DNA from: Arenimonas sp.
Lineage (GTDB): Bacteria > Pseudomonadota > Gammaproteobacteria > Xanthomonadales > Xanthomonadaceae
Length of the DNA: 7,061 bases
Direction: 5' to 3'
Assembly: GCA_003497545.1 (NCBI GenBank)
Contig: DNNT01000255.1
Coordinates: 9,446 to 16,506 of the forward strand
Shown here: positions 1-5,158 of the stretch, one piece after another
How positions within the stretch are numbered: position 1 is the stretch's first letter
How the letters are laid out: the number at the start of each line of letters is the position of its first letter
Notes under the pieces: generated by a model
The model's input: the letters and a program-made list of their open reading frames with translations, nothing else
Told to the model about the DNA's origin: nothing
Database searches by the model: none
Program-made: the position numbers and the translations under genes

Positions 1-911
1 CCCGCCAGCGGGTGGAAGACGGCGACCGCAGCGAGGCCTGGTGGCCGCGCCTGCACAGCTTCGCCATCGGCCTGCCGGGCTCGCCGGACCTGGCCGCGGC
101 GGAAAAGGCGGCGACGGCGCTTGGCACGGTGCACCACGGCTTCACCTACGATTTCGCCGAGGGCGTGGACGCGCTGCCCGAGGTGATCCGCCACGTCGAA
201 AGCTACGACGTCACCACCGTGCGCGCCTCCACGCCCATGTACCTGCTGGCGCGGCGCATCAAGGCCATGGGCGTGAAGATGGTGCTCAGCGGCGAAGGCA
301 GCGACGAGATCTTCGGCGGCTACCTGTACTTCCACAAAGCCCCCGACGCGCGCGAATTCCACGCCGAATGCGTGCGCAAGCTCGACGCGCTGCACCAGTT
401 CGACTGCCAACGCGCCAACAAGGCGATGATGGCCTGGGGCGTGGAGGCGCGGGTGCCGTTCCTGGACCTGGATTTCCTGGACCTGGCGATGTCCGTCGAC
501 GCCGAGGCCAAGCGCTGCGGCGGTGGCCGCATTGAAAAGGCGATGCTGCGCGAAGCCTTCGCCGGTGCGCTGCCCGACGAAATCCTTTGGCGGCAGAAGG
601 AGCAGTTCAGCGACGGCGTCGGCTACGGCTGGATCGATGGCCTGAAGGCCCTGGCCGAACAGCGCGTCAGCGATGCGATGCTGGCCGAGGCCGCGCTGCG
701 ATTCCCGGTGAATCCCCCGGCTACCAAGGAAGCCTACTGGTACCGCGAACTGTTCGAACGCGCCTTCCCGGGCGAGGCCTGCGCGCGCACGGTGCCGGGC
801 GGCAAGTCGATTGCCTGTTCGTCACCCGCGGCGATCGCCTGGGACGCCGCGTTTGCGGCCGCGGCGGACCCGTCGGGGCGCGCCGTGGCCGGTGTGCACC
901 AGGCGGCCTGA
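1..911 (+). CDS. asnB: Asparagine synthase B, C-terminal part (5' end outside window)
   Basis: Glutamine-hydrolysing asparagine synthetase, which makes asparagine from aspartate, ATP and glutamine in the cytoplasm. The frame is open from base 3, so the gene starts upstream; what remains is most of the synthetase domain, about 300 residues of a protein usually near 550. Visible landmarks are the [18 protein letters not shown] segment (about bases 39-95), the [19 protein letters not shown] active-site segment (from about base 288), EARVPFLD (about 444-467), [13 protein letters not shown] (588-626), whose Lys codon at 597-599 aligns with catalytic Lys449 of E. coli AsnB, and the C-terminal [10 protein letters not shown] and [12 protein letters not shown] blocks. 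The reading aligns with E. coli AsnB, as I remember it, to the end without a frameshift. The missing N-terminal glutaminase domain (Cys2) cannot be checked here. It ends 10 nt before the convergent DUF924 gene. The family call is very secure. Confidence 0.96.
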   Translation, partial: RQRVEDGDRSEAWWPRLHSFAIGLPGSPDLAAAEKAATALGTVHHGFTYDFAEGVDALPEVIRHVESYDVTTVRASTPMYLLARRIKAMGVKMVLSGEGSDEIFGGYLYFHKAPDAREFHAECVRKLDALHQFDCQRANKAMMAWGVEARVPFLDLDFLDLAMSVDAEAKRCGGGRIEKAMLREAFAGALPDEILWRQKEQFSDGVGYGWIDGLKALAEQRVSDAMLAEAALRFPVNPPATKEAYWYRELFERAFPGEACARTVPGGKSIACSSPAAIAWDAAFAAAADPSGRAVAGVHQAA

Positions 912-921
912 ACCCTCGCGA

Positions 922-1461
922 TCAGAAGCTCGAGCCGGGCTGGGTCAGGAATTCGAGTTCCGCGGGCGTCGATTCCCGCCCGAGGATGGCGTTGCGGTGG
1001 GGATAGCGGCCGAAGTGGTCGATGATCGCCTTGTGCCGCAGCTCGAAGTCGTGGTTGGCCGGCGGCGCGTGCTCACGGTAGAGCGGCTCGGCCAACGCGT
1101 GGATGAGGCGCGACTCGCTGTGCATGTAGGGCAGCAGCAGGAAGCTGCGCTCGACCGGCGGCAGCGCCGCCAGCGCGCCGCTGGCCACGGCCTCCTGCGC
1201 GAGGACCAGGGCCATCGGGTCGCAGGCGAAGGCCGCCGCAGTGCCACGGTGGATGTTGCGTGGGAACTGGTCGAGCACGATCACCTCGGCCAGCCGGCCG
1301 CGTGGCGTCGTGCGCCAGCCGAAACATTCGCCGGCGGCGGCCTCGGCGAGCAGCGCGCTGAAACGTTCGCGAACGGCGGCGTCGAAGGCCGGGTCAACCT
1401 TCCACCATTGTTCGGGCGTGGTTTCCTCGAACCAGAAGTGCAGGACGTCGGTGGCGCCCAT
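922..1461 (-). CDS. DUF924 family protein
   Basis: A 179-residue soluble protein of the DUF924 family (Pfam PF06041), whose members have a TPR-like all-helical fold and no established function. Family hallmarks in order are VLHFWFEETTPEQWWKVD near the N terminus, GRLAEVIVLDQFPRNIHRGT in the middle (about residues 53-73), FLLLPYMHSES about 30 residues later, then HDFELRHKAIIDHFGRYPHRNAILGRESTPAE near the C terminus. It is full length for the family. I chose the ATG at 1459-1461 because it sits just before the conserved VLHFWF block; the frame stays open further upstream, but that part is Arg/Ala/Pro-rich sequence antisense-like in character and overlaps the real upstream gene. There is no clear Shine-Dalgarno. 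The start lies 8 nt after the stop of the 73-aa membrane gene, so it is probably the last gene of that operon and may depend on coupled translation. It converges with asnB. Confidence 0.93.
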   Translation of the reverse strand: MGATDVLHFWFEETTPEQWWKVDPAFDAAVRERFSALLAEAAAGECFGWRTTPRGRLAEVIVLDQFPRNIHRGTAAAFACDPMALVLAQEAVASGALAALPPVERSFLLLPYMHSESRLIHALAEPLYREHAPPANHDFELRHKAIIDHFGRYPHRNAILGRESTPAELEFLTQPGSSF

Positions 1462-1469
1462 GTCCGGGT

Positions 1470-1691
1470 TCAGGCCGCGGCGGCGGGCGCCGGGCGCCAA
1501 CCCAGCAGGCGCGCGGGCAGGAACAGCACGGCCCTGAGCAGCGCGAACACCGCGTCCACGGCCACGCCGAGCAGGCGGAAGGGCAGGCTGATGAGCCACA
1601 GCACGGGCCACAGCACCAGCACCAGCAACGCCAGCGGCCAGGCCAGCACGAACAGCAGGCACCAGCCCACGGCGAGCAGCAACAGCTTCAT
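1470..1691 (-). CDS. Small hydrophobic membrane protein, 73 aa
   Basis: Unrecognised 73-residue protein made almost entirely of Leu, Val, Ala and Trp. Residues 3-34 form one long or two closely packed hydrophobic stretches (LLLAVGWCLLFVLAWPLALL), followed by a second segment at about 41-60 and a short basic/Ala-Pro tail (RLLGWRPAPAAAA). This suggests a two- or three-pass inner-membrane protein. The ATG at 1689-1691 is preceded by GAGGGG about 8 nt upstream, a good ribosome binding site. The gene starts 17 nt after the stop of the exported two-cysteine protein and ends 8 nt before the DUF924 start, so the three genes look co-transcribed. No catalytic or binding residues are evident. Alternatives are a spurious ORF (unlikely given the RBS and packing) or a small stress or envelope protein. 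Confidence 0.75.
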   Translation of the reverse strand: MKLLLLAVGWCLLFVLAWPLALLVLVLWPVLWLISLPFRLLGVAVDAVFALLRAVLFLPARLLGWRPAPAAAA

Positions 1692-1708
1692 GGCGATTTC
1701 CCCTCGGG

Positions 1709-2011
1709 TCAGGACGCAGGTTCGGAAATTTCGATGACGGCGTAGCGCTGGCGCGCGCCGCGGGCGATGCGGCAGCTTACCGGGTAGTCGCGGCCGTCGG
1801 CGCGCAGCTTGCCTTCCACGATCAGGGTGTTGCCTTCGTCGCGGTAGGACGCCGTCCACTGGTAGGTGGTGAGGCCACGGCCCACGAATTCCGCTTCGGC
1901 CTCCTGCCGGCACCACGGCACCAGTTCGCTGGCGCGCTGGAACACGCGCTCGGGCGCGGGCGCCGGCGTGGGGGCGATGGTGGTGAGCGCGAAGACGAGG
2001 GGCAAAAGCAT
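1709..2011 (-). CDS. Small exported protein with two cysteines
   Basis: Unrecognised 100-residue protein. Residues 1-13 (MLLPLVFALTTIA) form a short hydrophobic stretch followed by a Pro/Ala-rich region (PTPAPAPE), which I read as a signal peptide with cleavage around residues 17-19. The mature part has exactly two cysteines, C34 (VPWCRQEAE) and C80 (PVSCRIARG), that could form a disulfide in the periplasm, and alternating strands (YQWTASY, TLIVEGKLR, YAVIEISE) that suggest a small beta-rich domain. The start at 2009-2011 has GGAG 8 nt upstream. It is the first gene of the block running to DUF924 and has a plausible promoter at 2040-2068. The signal peptide lacks a basic N terminus, so export is likely rather than certain. 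Confidence 0.8.
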   Translation of the reverse strand: MLLPLVFALTTIAPTPAPAPERVFQRASELVPWCRQEAEAEFVGRGLTTYQWTASYRDEGNTLIVEGKLRADGRDYPVSCRIARGARQRYAVIEISEPAS

Positions 2012-2039
2012 GGCGGGGGCTCCGTTTGGCTCGGGGCCA

Positions 2040-2068
2040 ACGATCCCGGCGGCCGGAACCGACGTCAA
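2040..2068 (-). promoter_or_regulatory. Possible sigma-70 promoter for the 2011-922 block
   Basis: On the minus strand a TTGACG -35 element (2068-2063, five of six bases matching TTGACA) is followed by a 17-nt spacer and GATCGT (2045-2040, matching the -10 consensus at positions 2, 3 and 6). Transcription would begin near 2033, giving a leader of about 22 nt that carries the GGAG site. It lies in the 86-nt gap before the exported two-cysteine gene. The -10 is weak, so the call rests mainly on the -35 and the spacing. Confidence 0.4.
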
Positions 2069-2069
2069 G

Positions 2070-2081
2070 TGACCTGGGTCA
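2070..2081. promoter_or_regulatory. Perfect inverted repeat TGACC-N2-GGTCA, possible operator
   Basis: The sequence TGACCTGGGTCA is a perfect 5-bp inverted repeat around a two-base centre. It lies immediately upstream of the TTGACG -35 element in the gap between the DUF3817 gene and the exported two-cysteine gene. The size and position suit a transcription factor half-site pair, but a 10-base match is short in GC-rich DNA and no regulator is encoded in the window. Confidence 0.3.
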
Positions 2082-2097
2082 TGGTGTCGTGGTGCGT

Positions 2098-2403
2098 TCA
2101 GCCGGCGGGTGCGGTGACGGCCGTTGAGCGGAGTTCGCGCTTGAGCCGCGCATCGAGCAGCAGGAAACCCAGCGGCACCACCGAGCACAGCAGGGCCAGC
2201 AGCCAGGCGCCCACCGACCACTTGCGCAGGTGGCTGACCAGCAGCGACATGGCCACGAAGGCCAGCCACAGCACGCCGTGCGCCATGCCCACGGGCCAGA
2301 CGAAATCGTGGCCGAACTGGTACTTGGCGGGCATGGCGATGAACAGCAGCGTGATCAACGACAGGCCTTCGATGAGGCTGAGCAGGCGGAAACTGCGAAG
2401 CAT
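2098..2403 (-). CDS. DUF3817 family integral membrane protein
   Basis: A 101-residue inner-membrane protein of the DUF3817 type (PF12823), function unknown. Seen directly: an N-terminal LRSFRLLSLIEGLSLITLLF segment (first helix about 8-24, with the typical charged E inside the hydrophobic run), AKYQFGHDFVWPVGMAHGVLW, where Pro-Val-Gly-Met-Ala-His-Gly is characteristic of the family, a second helix at about 37-57, and a third at about 63-83 before a basic tail. Length and three-helix layout match family members. The ATG at 2401-2403 is preceded by AGGA at an 11-nt spacing. It follows the ABM-domain gene by 49 nt on the same strand and is probably co-transcribed. The family assignment is from memory of the conserved motif and is fairly secure; a role in transport or membrane stress would be a guess. 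Confidence 0.87.
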   Translation of the reverse strand: MLRSFRLLSLIEGLSLITLLFIAMPAKYQFGHDFVWPVGMAHGVLWLAFVAMSLLVSHLRKWSVGAWLLALLCSVVPLGFLLLDARLKRELRSTAVTAPAG

Positions 2404-2452
2404 GGCGGGGCGGTTCCTGTTCGGTGGCGATGGCCCCGGATGATGCCGGCGC

Positions 2453-2752
2453 TCAGCGCACCTCGTGCCAGAACGAGAGGTCCGGCGGCCCCGCCAGGAA
2501 GGCGCCGGCGCCCTGGATGAAGGCCTGGATGTGCGGCTGCTGCATGTGCGGCCCCAGGAAAACCGCCTGGCTGGGCCAGCGCTCGACCAGCGTGAAGCGT
2601 TCGGGCTCGTTCGCGTCCTGCAGCACGGTGATGCCACCGCACTCCGGTTCGCGGGCCAGCACGGTGTCGACCAGCGCGCGGATTTCCCGGCGGGCGATGT
2701 CGGCCTTGCCCGGCTGGGCGCGGTAGGCGACGAGGATGGTGGTTTCGCTCAT
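2453..2752 (-). CDS. ABM-domain (antibiotic biosynthesis monooxygenase-like) protein
   Basis: A 99-residue single-domain protein with the dimeric alpha-beta barrel layout of the ABM family (PF03992), which includes quinol monooxygenase YgiN and heme-degrading IsdG-like enzymes. Seen in order: a first strand TTILVAYRAQPG, a long helix (KADIARREIRALVDTVLAREPEC), a strand ITVLQDANEPERFTLVERW, then the family-typical segment SQAVFLGPHMQQPHIQAF with H69 and H74, and a C-terminal strand LSFWHEV. Length is normal. The ATG at 2750-2752 has AAGGAG 6 nt upstream, the best ribosome site in this block. It lies between the 69-aa membrane protein and the DUF3817 membrane protein. The substrate is unknown; many ABM proteins act on quinone-like or reactive aromatic compounds, but no residue here settles which. 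Catalysis is not guaranteed, since some members are only structural. Confidence 0.88.
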   Translation of the reverse strand: MSETTILVAYRAQPGKADIARREIRALVDTVLAREPECGGITVLQDANEPERFTLVERWPSQAVFLGPHMQQPHIQAFIQGAGAFLAGPPDLSFWHEVR

Positions 2753-2789
2753 CGGCTGCTCCTTGGATTGGCGCGGGGAAGGGCTGGGG

Positions 2790-2999
2790 CTAGGCGCCGC
2801 CAAACATGGCAAGGAGCAGGAGCACGAGCGAGCCGATCCACGAGATGCCAACGTAGAACTTCAGCTCCTGCGCCGTCAGGCTGGCCGCGAACCAGTCGAA
2901 CAGGAGGAAGGATTTCCAGCCTTCGAGCACGGTGGCGCCGTCCAGGAAGATCACCCAGTAGCAGAAGGCCGAGTAGGCGGCGAAGCTGATAAAGGCCAT
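2790..2999 (-). CDS. Small membrane protein, 69 aa
   Basis: Unrecognised 69-residue protein. Hydrophobic segments lie at about 4-19 (ISFAAYSAFCYWVIFL) and 48-67 (YVGISWIGSLVLLLLAMF), with an aromatic-rich stretch between (GWKSFLLFDWFAASL) that could lie along the membrane. A two-pass inner-membrane protein is the simplest reading. The start at 2997-2999 lacks a strong Shine-Dalgarno (AAAGGA is about 15 nt away), and the gene begins 21 nt after the stop of the membrane-anchored protein upstream, so translation may be coupled. A 37-nt gap separates it from the ABM gene. An overlapping 91-aa frame is Arg/Leu-rich and judged a shadow. I am fairly sure it is a gene because of its normal hydrophobic composition and its place in the run. 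Confidence 0.72.
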   Translation of the reverse strand: MAFISFAAYSAFCYWVIFLDGATVLEGWKSFLLFDWFAASLTAQELKFYVGISWIGSLVLLLLAMFGGA

Positions 3000-3020
3000 G
3001 GTCCGCGACTTCAGTCCTTT

Positions 3021-3527
3021 TCACTGGCCTTGTTTGGAAGTGCCGTTGATGAACATCCCCACCAGTCCCAGCTCGTCCCCGCGTCGAATCACGGTGAGTC
3101 GCATGTCACCTGTGGTGAAGGGGCCTTCGGAGAGGCGTACCTTGTAATTCAAGTGGTAGTAATCCCGGCCGCTATCGTTTCCAGCAAGCACGGCGCCGGA
3201 ATAGGCTGAATCATCGACCCGACCGATGACTTGGTACAGCTTGGCCATCTGCTCGTCGACTTGCTCGCGTGTCAGCTGGGTTCGGGCCAGGTCGTCGAAC
3301 AGGGAATACATGCCGGCGTTGTCCCTGGCATTGAAGCGTTCGATGACATCGCTCGCCAGGTGGTCAGCCTTGGCTTCCGCAATGTCCGGGGCCTGGGCCT
3401 GGGCTGGTGCCTCGATCCCGGTCGCCACGGCCTGGGGGCGAAACGCGCCGTAAGCGGCAACGACGAGGTTGAGGGCAAGCAAACCAATGATGGCGTAGTC
3501 GATAAGCGGTGATCGATCGGATTTCAT
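3021..3527 (-). CDS. Membrane-anchored protein with DUF3887/NTF2-like domain
   Basis: A 168-residue protein with a short basic cytoplasmic start (MKSDRSPLID), one transmembrane helix at about 10-28 (YAIIGLLALNLVVAAYGAF), an Ala/Gln/Pro linker, and a periplasmic domain from about residue 50. That domain begins ASDVIERFNARDNAGMYSLFDDLARTQLT, then has alternating strands (YYHLNYKVRL, GDMRLTVIRRG, LGLVGMFING). This helix-then-sheet order, with a small-residue 'amount of time/ageing' helix, resembles DUF3887/NTF2-like domains; the match is by eye and not certain. It has no cysteines. The start at 3525-3527 has GAGG 7 nt upstream. It opens the block that runs to DUF3817, after a 94-nt gap. Base composition is clearly lower in GC than its neighbours (32 of 60 in 3121-3180), which may mean recent acquisition or a different constraint. 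Confidence 0.82.
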   Translation of the reverse strand: MKSDRSPLIDYAIIGLLALNLVVAAYGAFRPQAVATGIEAPAQAQAPDIAEAKADHLASDVIERFNARDNAGMYSLFDDLARTQLTREQVDEQMAKLYQVIGRVDDSAYSGAVLAGNDSGRDYYHLNYKVRLSEGPFTTGDMRLTVIRRGDELGLVGMFINGTSKQGQ

Positions 3528-3621
3528 TCTGTTTCCTCGGGCGGCTTTGGGCTCAGTCCGTGTCGGGCAAGGACGCTTGGGGAATAACAATGACGCCCTG
3601 CGCAATCAATGAGAATCTTCC
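3528..3621. other. 94-nt gap between DinB gene and anchored-protein gene
   Basis: This gap is AT-richer than the flanking coding DNA and probably holds the promoter of the gene starting at 3527. On the minus strand TGTTAT (3589-3584) matches four bases of the -10 consensus, but I see no good -35 at 16-18 nt, so I do not assign a promoter. I see no hairpin followed by a T-run that would end transcription from the DinB gene. Confidence 0.4.
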
Positions 3622-4158
3622 TTACGCATCCAGCCGCGGGATTCGCGCCAGCAGGTCGGTGACGCCGACGTCCACGCCGGACTGGAACAGCAGCGTCGAC
3701 ACCTGGCCGCGATGGTGCGTCTGGTGGTTGAAGAAGTGCTGGAGCAGGGCGCCGAAATTCCGGCGGGACGTGACGCCGGCCAGGTTGGCGTAGCTGATGT
3801 CGGACGCCAGGTGCGCCGGCGTCAGTTCGCCCACCCAATGTCGGATGAGTTCGTCCAGTCCGGCCCGGTAGCCGCGCAGTCCGGCCAGGTCTGGCGCCAG
3901 CGGCTGCGCCAGCGACGACGGCTGCGGGAAACGGGAGAGCGCGCCAAGGCTGGGGAACGCAGCCTCGTGCGCGGCGAAGCGATGCAGCCAGATCGTGTCG
4001 GCGACGGCGATATGGTTGAGCGTGCCCAGGATGGAGCAGAAGAAGGCGCCCTTGTCGGCCGCCAGGGCCTCAGCGTCGAGCGTGGCGGCCGCGTCGAACA
4101 TGCGCTCGTTCATCCAGCGGTTGTAGTCCGCCATCAGGACCGCGGTCTGCGGGGTCAT
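3622..4158 (-). CDS. DinB family protein (putative metal-dependent)
   Basis: A 178-residue four-helix-bundle protein of the DinB/YfiT-like superfamily. Members bind a divalent metal through three histidines; some transfer or accept thiols (bacillithiol or mycothiol S-transferases), and many have no known role. Seen here: an N-terminal LMADYNRWMNERMFDAAATL, typical of DinB helix 1, the first ligand H49 in LGTLNHIAVADTIWLHRF, and the pair H145 and H149 in FFNHQTHHRGQVSTLLFQSG, the hallmark NHQTHHRGQ sequence. The full triad is present, so metal binding is expected. Length is normal. The start at 4156-4158 lies 7 nt after the stop of the zinc-ribbon gene, so the two are almost certainly co-transcribed. 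The physiological substrate cannot be read from the sequence. Confidence 0.93.
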   Translation of the reverse strand: MTPQTAVLMADYNRWMNERMFDAAATLDAEALAADKGAFFCSILGTLNHIAVADTIWLHRFAAHEAAFPSLGALSRFPQPSSLAQPLAPDLAGLRGYRAGLDELIRHWVGELTPAHLASDISYANLAGVTSRRNFGALLQHFFNHQTHHRGQVSTLLFQSGVDVGVTDLLARIPRLDA

Positions 4159-4165
4159 CTTGGCT

Positions 4166-4369
4166 TCACGAGACCAGGAAATCGAAGATCTTGGATCCCG
4201 CGCCGACGTTCGTCCGGTACAGCTCGGTGAACCCGCAGTTCTCGCAGCTCACCGCGGTGAATCGGTTGGTGGAGATGTCGAAGGCGGCCGAGAGGAAGCC
4301 GCCTTCGGCGCGCATTTCGTTGCGGCTGTATTCCGTGCCGCCACATTTCGTGCAGATGAACGAGCTCAT
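4166..4369 (-). CDS. Four-cysteine zinc-ribbon protein (zinc_ribbon_13/DUF2082-like)
   Basis: A 67-residue protein with two CxxC knuckles, C6-C9 (FICTKCGGTEY) and C42-C45 (VSCENCGFTELYR), spaced to bind one zinc ion. Between them is a conserved-looking segment, GGFLSAAFDISTNRFTAV, and the protein ends in GSKIFDFLV. This pattern matches the small 'Zn-ribbon nucleic-acid-binding' proteins annotated as zinc_ribbon_13 or DUF2082; actual nucleic-acid binding is unproven for the family. All four ligands are present. The start at 4367-4369 has AAGGAGG about 7 nt upstream, a near-perfect ribosome site and the strongest in the window, suggesting high expression. It is followed 7 nt later by DinB and lies 40 nt after the lipoprotein stop. 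Confidence 0.9.
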   Translation of the reverse strand: MSSFICTKCGGTEYSRNEMRAEGGFLSAAFDISTNRFTAVSCENCGFTELYRTNVGAGSKIFDFLVS

Positions 4370-4391
4370 AGTCCCTCCTTCGGATGATTGG

Positions 4392-4407
4392 GCGGGAGCT
4401 GGCCCGC
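4392..4407. other. Short GC hairpin after the lipoprotein gene
   Basis: GCGGG (4392-4396) pairs with CCCGC (4403-4407) around a six-base loop, 3 nt past the lipoprotein stop codon and ahead of the zinc-ribbon ribosome site. There is no T-run after it on the minus strand, so it is not a standard intrinsic terminator; it may attenuate read-through or protect the 3' end, or be chance. Confidence 0.25.
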
Positions 4408-4409
4408 TA

Positions 4410-4892
4410 CTAGTCGGCGCTGGCGGTTATTTCCAGAAAATCCTCCCGGCTTTCCCCGGAATTGTCCAGCGCGTACTCCAGTTGGATCGTGACGTCTCCG
4501 GCAACCAGGTTGGAACTGTAGAACGACGCCTTGCCGGACCAGGATTCAATACCGGTATTGCCTACGTAGCCCGAGATGCGCTGGCCCTGGAGGCAAGCCA
4601 TCGTGATGTTGATGTTTGCCTCCATGAACTCGGTGGAGGTGTTTTCCATCAGCCAGCGGCAGAGGTTCCCCGCCGCGGAATCACCTTCGGAGGGTTCACA
4701 TCTCTTGTAGTGATCAACCATCCAGGTGCCGCCACGGACCAGCTTGACCGTGCTGGTTCGACCTGGTGCCACGGTTTGAACCCATGCGTTGAGCTGGTCG
4801 CACAGGGCTGTATCGCTCAGCGGCGGCGTGCTCGCGCATGAGGTGGCAAAGATTCCGAGCAATGCCAGTGCTGTGACTCCATGGCGCTGCAT
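4410..4892 (-). CDS. Probable lipoprotein with four extra cysteines
   Basis: Unrecognised protein of 160 residues. The N terminus (MQRHGVTALALLGIFATSC) is a type II signal with a basic start, a hydrophobic core and an imperfect lipobox, ATS-C, at C19, so I expect lipid attachment in the envelope. The mature part has four cysteines, C31, C65, C78 and C100, able to form two disulfides, then a beta-rich C-terminal half (ISGYVGNTGI, KASFYSSNLV, DVTIQLEYAL). Two in-frame ATGs lie further up at 4922 and 4919; the 4922 ATG overlaps the stop of the two-helix gene in an ATGA arrangement and would add ten residues, so it is a real alternative start. No start has a good Shine-Dalgarno. GC is low for the window (32 of 60 in 4501-4560). 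Confidence 0.8.
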   Translation of the reverse strand: MQRHGVTALALLGIFATSCASTPPLSDTALCDQLNAWVQTVAPGRTSTVKLVRGGTWMVDHYKRCEPSEGDSAAGNLCRWLMENTSTEFMEANINITMACLQGQRISGYVGNTGIESWSGKASFYSSNLVAGDVTIQLEYALDNSGESREDFLEITASAD

Positions 4893-4918
4893 AGTCGTTT
4901 GATGCTTTCCGGATCGCA

Positions 4919-5158
4919 TCATGGGAGTGGCCCCCGGCGCTTGGGTGCGCGTGCAAGGAACGCCCCGGCGGCCGCAAGAACCACGGCGGGCAACAGAAGA
5001 TGCCAGCCACCCGCCGCCGCAGCGGCCCAGGCAGCGGGGCCGGATGTAAGTGTGCTGTTGGGGCCCAGGCCGTCTTTCAGCAGCCAGGCCAGCCGCCCGG
5101 CACCCGCGAAGAGGACGATGGATGCCGCAATCAGGGCGTGGCCAAGCATGCTCTTCAT
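4919..5158 (-). CDS. Two-helix small membrane protein, 79 aa
   Basis: Unrecognised 79-residue protein with hydrophobic helices at about 6-27 (GHALIAASIVLFAGAGRLAW) and 42-68 (AAWAAAAAGGWHLLLPAVVL...), a short polar Gly/Ser/Thr linker (KDGLGPNSTLTSG), and a basic C-terminal tail (RAPKRRGPLP), which predicts both ends in the cytoplasm. The ATG at 5156-5158 overlaps the ankyrin TGA (5155-5157) as ATGA, so its translation is probably coupled to the ankyrin gene. Its own stop at 4919-4921 overlaps a possible upstream start of the lipoprotein. No family recognised. Confidence 0.75.
   Translation of the reverse strand: MKSMLGHALIAASIVLFAGAGRLAWLLKDGLGPNSTLTSGPAAWAAAAAGGWHLLLPAVVLAAAGAFLARAPKRRGPLP

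Noticed and set aside
12..14. GTG as start of a shorter AsnB protein
   Set aside because: The frame is open to the window edge and the residues before it continue the AsnB sequence, so this is an internal valine codon.
811..1737. Long plus-strand open frame of 308 codons opposite DUF924 and the 73-aa gene
   Set aside because: Its product is Arg/Gly/Ala-rich without domain logic, and the opposite strand carries the clear DUF924 motifs; this is the usual open antisense frame of GC-rich DNA.
1692..1916. Upstream extension of the 73-aa membrane protein
   Set aside because: It overlaps the exported two-cysteine gene, is basic and low in complexity, and the ATG at 1691 has its own good ribosome site.
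3605..3621. Fur-box-like half-site (ATGAGAAT)
   Set aside because: Only one arm is visible and the other side does not match; an AT-richer gap gives such halves by chance.
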